This document shows, in pieces, positions 6,005 to 8,081 of a DNA stretch of 8,081 nucleotides (position 1 is its first letter; every line of letters begins with the position of its first letter). Origin of the DNA: CAYXBG01 sp964463145 (GTDB taxonomy: Bacteria > Acidobacteriota > UBA6911 > RPQK01 > CBDAPI01); contig CAYXBG010000078.1 of NCBI GenBank assembly GCA_964463145.1, forward strand, positions 1 through 8,081, written 5' to 3'. The notes below the pieces were generated by a model. It did no database searches and was not told where the DNA came from. It saw only the letters and a program-made list of their open reading frames with translations. Position numbers and translations under genes: made by a program.

Positions 6005-6609
6005 TGGTTGGCGTTATGAGGATGAAACTCCTCTTCTATATCGCTTTTTGCCTGACCATACTTCTACTTCTCCCCGATTGCGCGGCTCCTGATCATGTCG
6101 GGAAAACCTCGGAAACTCCTGAGATCTCGCAAGAGGGGAGTAGCCCAATACCGGAGCCTTTGGGAGATATTCTAAACTTTTCAGTTGGGGACAACATCTA
6201 TTTTGGCGGACAACCTAGTGCGGATGATTTAGTACTTCTTCAAAAAAAAGGCGTGGTGACAGTCGTCAACCTGCGCGGACAGGATGAAATGAATGCCCTT
6301 GGCTTTGATGAAAGGGCGGCCGTTACCCAACTAGGTATGGGGTATGTTCATCTTCCTTTGACCAAGGGTATCTCCAGTAGTGATGAGGAGATTGACCGGA
6401 TTTTGGATGTCGTGGGGGACACTGAAAAAGCACCTATCATCTTGCATTGTGCGAGTTCTAATAGAGTTGGATATATCTGGGCAATGTATCGTGCTTTAAG
6501 GGAGAATGTGGAAATTAACGAGGCCATACGTCAAGGGGAAGCTGCTGGACTGCGTTCGGATGATCTTAAGGCGAAAGCTAGAGCTTTTATCTCTCGAAAT
6601 CGCCGTTGA
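6004..6609 (+). CDS. Exported tyrosine-phosphatase-like protein (DSP/DUF442-type fold)
   Basis: A 201-residue protein with a hydrophobic N-terminal leader (about residues 7-25) and a Pro/Ser/Glu-rich linker (about 30-52). The following domain of about 145 residues resembles the dual-specificity phosphatase-like family related to the beta-lactamase-hydrolase-like (DUF442) domain. Recognisable elements are NIYFGGQPSADDL (64-76), a VVNLRG strand-loop (87-92) and the phosphate-loop HCASSNRVG with C149 and R154. The loop is Cys-X4-Arg, one residue shorter than the classical Cys-X5-Arg of tyrosine phosphatases, as in DUF442 relatives; catalysis is therefore uncertain. The leader ends LLPDC, where Asp before Cys is unusual for a lipobox, so it may be secreted rather than lipidated. 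The ATG at 6004 overlaps the L33 stop; in-frame ATGs at 6016 and 6022 are alternatives, and none has a good ribosome site. Its physiological role is unknown. Confidence 0.82.
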   Translation: MVGVMRMKLLFYIAFCLTILLLLPDCAAPDHVGKTSETPEISQEGSSPIPEPLGDILNFSVGDNIYFGGQPSADDLVLLQKKGVVTVVNLRGQDEMNALGFDERAAVTQLGMGYVHLPLTKGISSSDEEIDRILDVVGDTEKAPIILHCASSNRVGYIWAMYRALRENVEINEAIRQGEAAGLRSDDLKAKARAFISRNRR

Positions 6610-6773
6610 AGCCAACTCTGACTGATTTAGATCTAACCCTGATAGCATTACCCTCTCTACCCAACGAGTAATTTTTATGCCATGCAAAGAGTCGTTCCCC
6701 TTCTCCTGAACATCTCCGTATGGGTAGATCTGGATTTTACTTTTGATACGACCCATAAAGCCCCCGTTCGCTA
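6610..6773. other. Convergent intergenic region between phosphatase-like gene and pdxH
   Basis: This is 164 bases between convergent stops. It contains the 10-bp palindrome TTAGATCTAA (6627-6636) and a loosely related GGTAGATCTGG further on. I see no stem followed by a T-run on either strand, so no intrinsic terminator is claimed, and no credible gene. Confidence 0.4.
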
Positions 6774-7391
6774 TTAAGGGAAAAGGCGTTCACTTTCCCA
6801 GGTAGTTCCCCGACGAAGGAACAGTAGACGATCGTGTAGCCGGTCATCCTTACCTTCCCAGAACTCTATAGTATGAGGTGATAATAGGTAGCCACCCCAG
6901 AACGGAGGCAGAGGGATCTCAGTATCCAGGAATTGTTTTTGATAGAGCTGGAATTTTTTCAAAAGGCTCTCCCTGCTATCTAGGGAGGCACTTTGCTTGG
7001 AAGCCCAGGCACCTATCTGACTGTTTCGAGGCCTAGTCTTGAAATACTCGGAGGATTCCTTTCCTGTAAGCCTGCTTACATCTCCTTCGATTCGGATTTG
7101 ACGATTCAGTACTGCCCAATGAAAAACTAGGGAAGCGTGTGGGTTTTCATCCAATTCGAGAGCCTTACGGCTTTCGTGATTAGTGTAGAATCTAAAGCCA
7201 TTCTTATCGAATCCTTTGAGGAGTACTATTCTGTTTGAAGGCTTAGCGTCCTGAGTGGCTGTTGCGAGAGACATCGCTTCAGGTAGTAAGACCCCAGATT
7301 CACTAGCTGCCTTAAACCACTCCTTGAAAATTTCCAGAGGGTCTCGATTTGCACTAGTTTTGTCTATAATTTTGCGATCAGATCTAATCAT
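6774..7391 (-). CDS. pdxH: Pyridoxamine 5'-phosphate oxidase
   Basis: A 205-residue FMN enzyme that oxidises pyridoxine or pyridoxamine 5'-phosphate with oxygen to pyridoxal 5'-phosphate, in the cytoplasm; this is the last step of PLP synthesis and salvage. Signature segments run in the E. coli order: NRIVLLKGFD, FYTNHESRKA (FMN binding), RPRNSQIGAWASKQS, PPFWGGY, IEFWEG and the terminal RLHDR with a final ERLFP. PLP-contact residues K59, Y116, R120, S124, R184 and H186 correspond to K72, Y129, R133, S137, R197 and H199 of E. coli. The N-terminus is about 13 residues shorter than in E. coli, within the family range. The ATG at 7391 has no clear Shine-Dalgarno sequence. It lies 107 bases downstream of the aldo/keto reductase stop on the same strand. 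Confidence 0.96.
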   Translation of the reverse strand: MIRSDRKIIDKTSANRDPLEIFKEWFKAASESGVLLPEAMSLATATQDAKPSNRIVLLKGFDKNGFRFYTNHESRKALELDENPHASLVFHWAVLNRQIRIEGDVSRLTGKESSEYFKTRPRNSQIGAWASKQSASLDSRESLLKKFQLYQKQFLDTEIPLPPFWGGYLLSPHTIEFWEGKDDRLHDRLLFLRRGTTWESERLFP

Positions 7392-7415
7392 TGCCCAAAA
7401 GGAGTGGAGGATTGC

Positions 7416-7541
7416 ATGTATTTATATTGGTTTTTCACAATCAAAGATACAACAGCAAGGCCTGTCGTGAGGACTTTTTTTCCGAGGGCAGGGAGGTCTT
7501 ACTGGTTAATAGTCAACTCTGGAGGTAATTGTGGCTGGTAG
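7416..7541 (+). CDS. Doubtful 41-codon ORF with a good ribosome site
   Basis: Between the minus-strand pdxH and aldo/keto reductase genes, a plus-strand ATG at 7416 is preceded by GGAGTGGAGG (7401-7410), an excellent Shine-Dalgarno match at proper spacing. The frame encodes 41 residues beginning MYLYWFFTIKDTTARP and ends at TAG 7539-7541, overlapping the 3' end of the reductase gene on the other strand. No similarity is recognised, no promoter is evident, and a hairpin with a T-run lies inside the frame. It is most likely chance. Confidence 0.12.
   Translation: MYLYWFFTIKDTTARPVVRTFFPRAGRSYWLIVNSGGNCGW
7457..7481 (+). terminator. Possible intrinsic terminator, plus strand
   Basis: AAGGCCT (7457-7463) can pair with AGGACTT (7470-7476) through six of seven positions (one G-A mismatch) around a 6-base loop, followed by a run of seven T (7475-7481). 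The geometry fits a weak intrinsic terminator on the plus strand. No well-supported plus-strand gene ends here, and on the minus strand the T-run is on the wrong side to serve the reductase. Confidence 0.25.
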
Positions 7542-8081
7542 CCTGACTCTAGTCTCTCCATTTGTTGGCTATCCAGCTTGATATTAGTGGCTTCCACCAA
7601 GTCATCAAGATGTTCTCTTTTTGTCGCTCCTATAACTGGGCTTGTAACTCCTGGTTTGTTGAGCAACCAAGCAATGGCTCCCTGGGCCAGGGAGGTCCCG
7701 AGGGATAGACATACTTTTTCTAGGTTTTCTAGAACAGTCGAATCTCTTTCGGCATTGTACAGTTTAGGTACAATAACATCGTTTCGGGCTCGTTTTGTCA
7801 GTTTTTCTGTTCCTAGTTTTCTGGCCAATAGGCCTCGCGCTAGAGGACTCCAAGGGATTAAGCCTACCCCCTGATCCAAGCAAAGAGGGATCATCTCTCT
7901 CTCATCTTCTCGAGAGAGGAGATTGTAATGGTTTTGCATTGAAATAAAACGAGTCCAGCCGTGAATATCTGCCGTATGCTGGAGTTTGGAGAATTGCCAA
8001 GCCCACATACTCGAAGCTCCTATATAACGTACTTTCCCAGCGCGGACGATATCGTCTAGGGTTTGCATCGTCTCTTCAACG
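7499..8081 (-). CDS. Aldo/keto reductase, C-terminal part, runs off right edge
   Basis: The reading frame is open from the window edge to a TAA at 7499, giving 193 visible residues of a protein usually about 320-350 long. The first ATG in the frame (8066-8068) is internal, because the preceding codons (VEET) continue the usual pre-motif of the family. Conserved elements are ETMQTLDDIVRAGKVRYIGA, the MQNHYNLL strand, PWSPLARGLL and the NADP-binding end segment VIGATKREHLDDLVEA. The pattern is closest to E. coli YajO-like reductases, NADPH-dependent enzymes that reduce aldehydes or ketones. The N-terminal half with the catalytic Asp-Tyr-Lys-His tetrad is outside the window, so activity cannot be checked. 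No terminator is seen before pdxH, and the two may share a transcript. Confidence 0.93.
   Translation of the reverse strand, partial: VEETMQTLDDIVRAGKVRYIGASSMWAWQFSKLQHTADIHGWTRFISMQNHYNLLSREDEREMIPLCLDQGVGLIPWSPLARGLLARKLGTEKLTKRARNDVIVPKLYNAERDSTVLENLEKVCLSLGTSLAQGAIAWLLNKPGVTSPVIGATKREHLDDLVEATNIKLDSQQMERLESGYQPQLPPELTINQ

Noticed and set aside
6624..6736. Two related AGATCT-centred stretches (TTAGATCTAA and GGTAGATCTGG) as a repeat pair or attachment sites
   Set aside because: The shared core is short and itself palindromic, and no integrase or mobile gene is present.
6496..6756. Minus-strand 86-residue ORF at the end of the phosphatase-like gene
   Set aside because: It overlaps the coding end of a supported gene on the opposite strand and has no recognisable motif or convincing ribosome site.
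7578..7874. Plus-strand 98-residue ORF opposite the aldo/keto reductase
   Set aside because: It is antisense to a conserved reductase coding region with no independent support.

Overview
The window carries a mid-GC (roughly mid-40s percent by eye), standard-code bacterial chromosome segment with densely packed genes and no transposase, integrase, phage or CRISPR signature. The best taxonomic hint is the L33 protein at 5849-6004, a 51-residue cysteine-free protein that follows the proteobacterial (E. coli-like) L33 pattern almost throughout. PdxH and the partial aldo/keto reductase are also close to E. coli-type proteins. A proteobacterium, perhaps an aquatic gammaproteobacterium, is a reasonable inference, but this is not proven from 8 kb.

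Left part (1-1500): a sodium:solute symporter (SSS family) runs off the left edge on the minus strand. It is divergent, across 97 bp, from a phytanoyl-CoA-dioxygenase-like Fe(II)/2-oxoglutarate oxygenase on the plus strand. A sigma70-like promoter candidate for the oxygenase lies in the gap. The pair looks like an uptake-plus-oxidation module of unknown substrate.

Middle (1501-6609): a minus-strand tRNA-Ala(CGC) with its own promoter candidate comes first. Then follows a plus-strand run of five genes. A PafA-type alkaline phosphatase lipoprotein overlaps a leukotriene-A4-hydrolase-like M1 aminopeptidase lipoprotein by 4 bases (GTGA), with a strong 9-bp hairpin just before the overlap. After about 106 bp come ribosomal proteins L31 type B and L33, and then an exported tyrosine-phosphatase-like protein whose start overlaps the L33 stop by one base. 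The first two genes suggest scavenging of phosphate and peptides at the cell envelope.

Right part (6774-8081): pdxH (pyridoxamine 5'-phosphate oxidase) and the C-terminal part of an aldo/keto reductase, both on the minus strand, convergent with the plus-strand run.

I found no convincing new multi-gene system. The observations most worth a second look are the hairpin at the phosphatase/peptidase junction, the altered LTA4H-type active site, the short Cys-X4-Arg loop of the exported phosphatase-like protein, the zinc-motif-free L31/L33 pair with a possible 11-codon leader ORF, and a perfect 20-bp palindrome inside the symporter gene.
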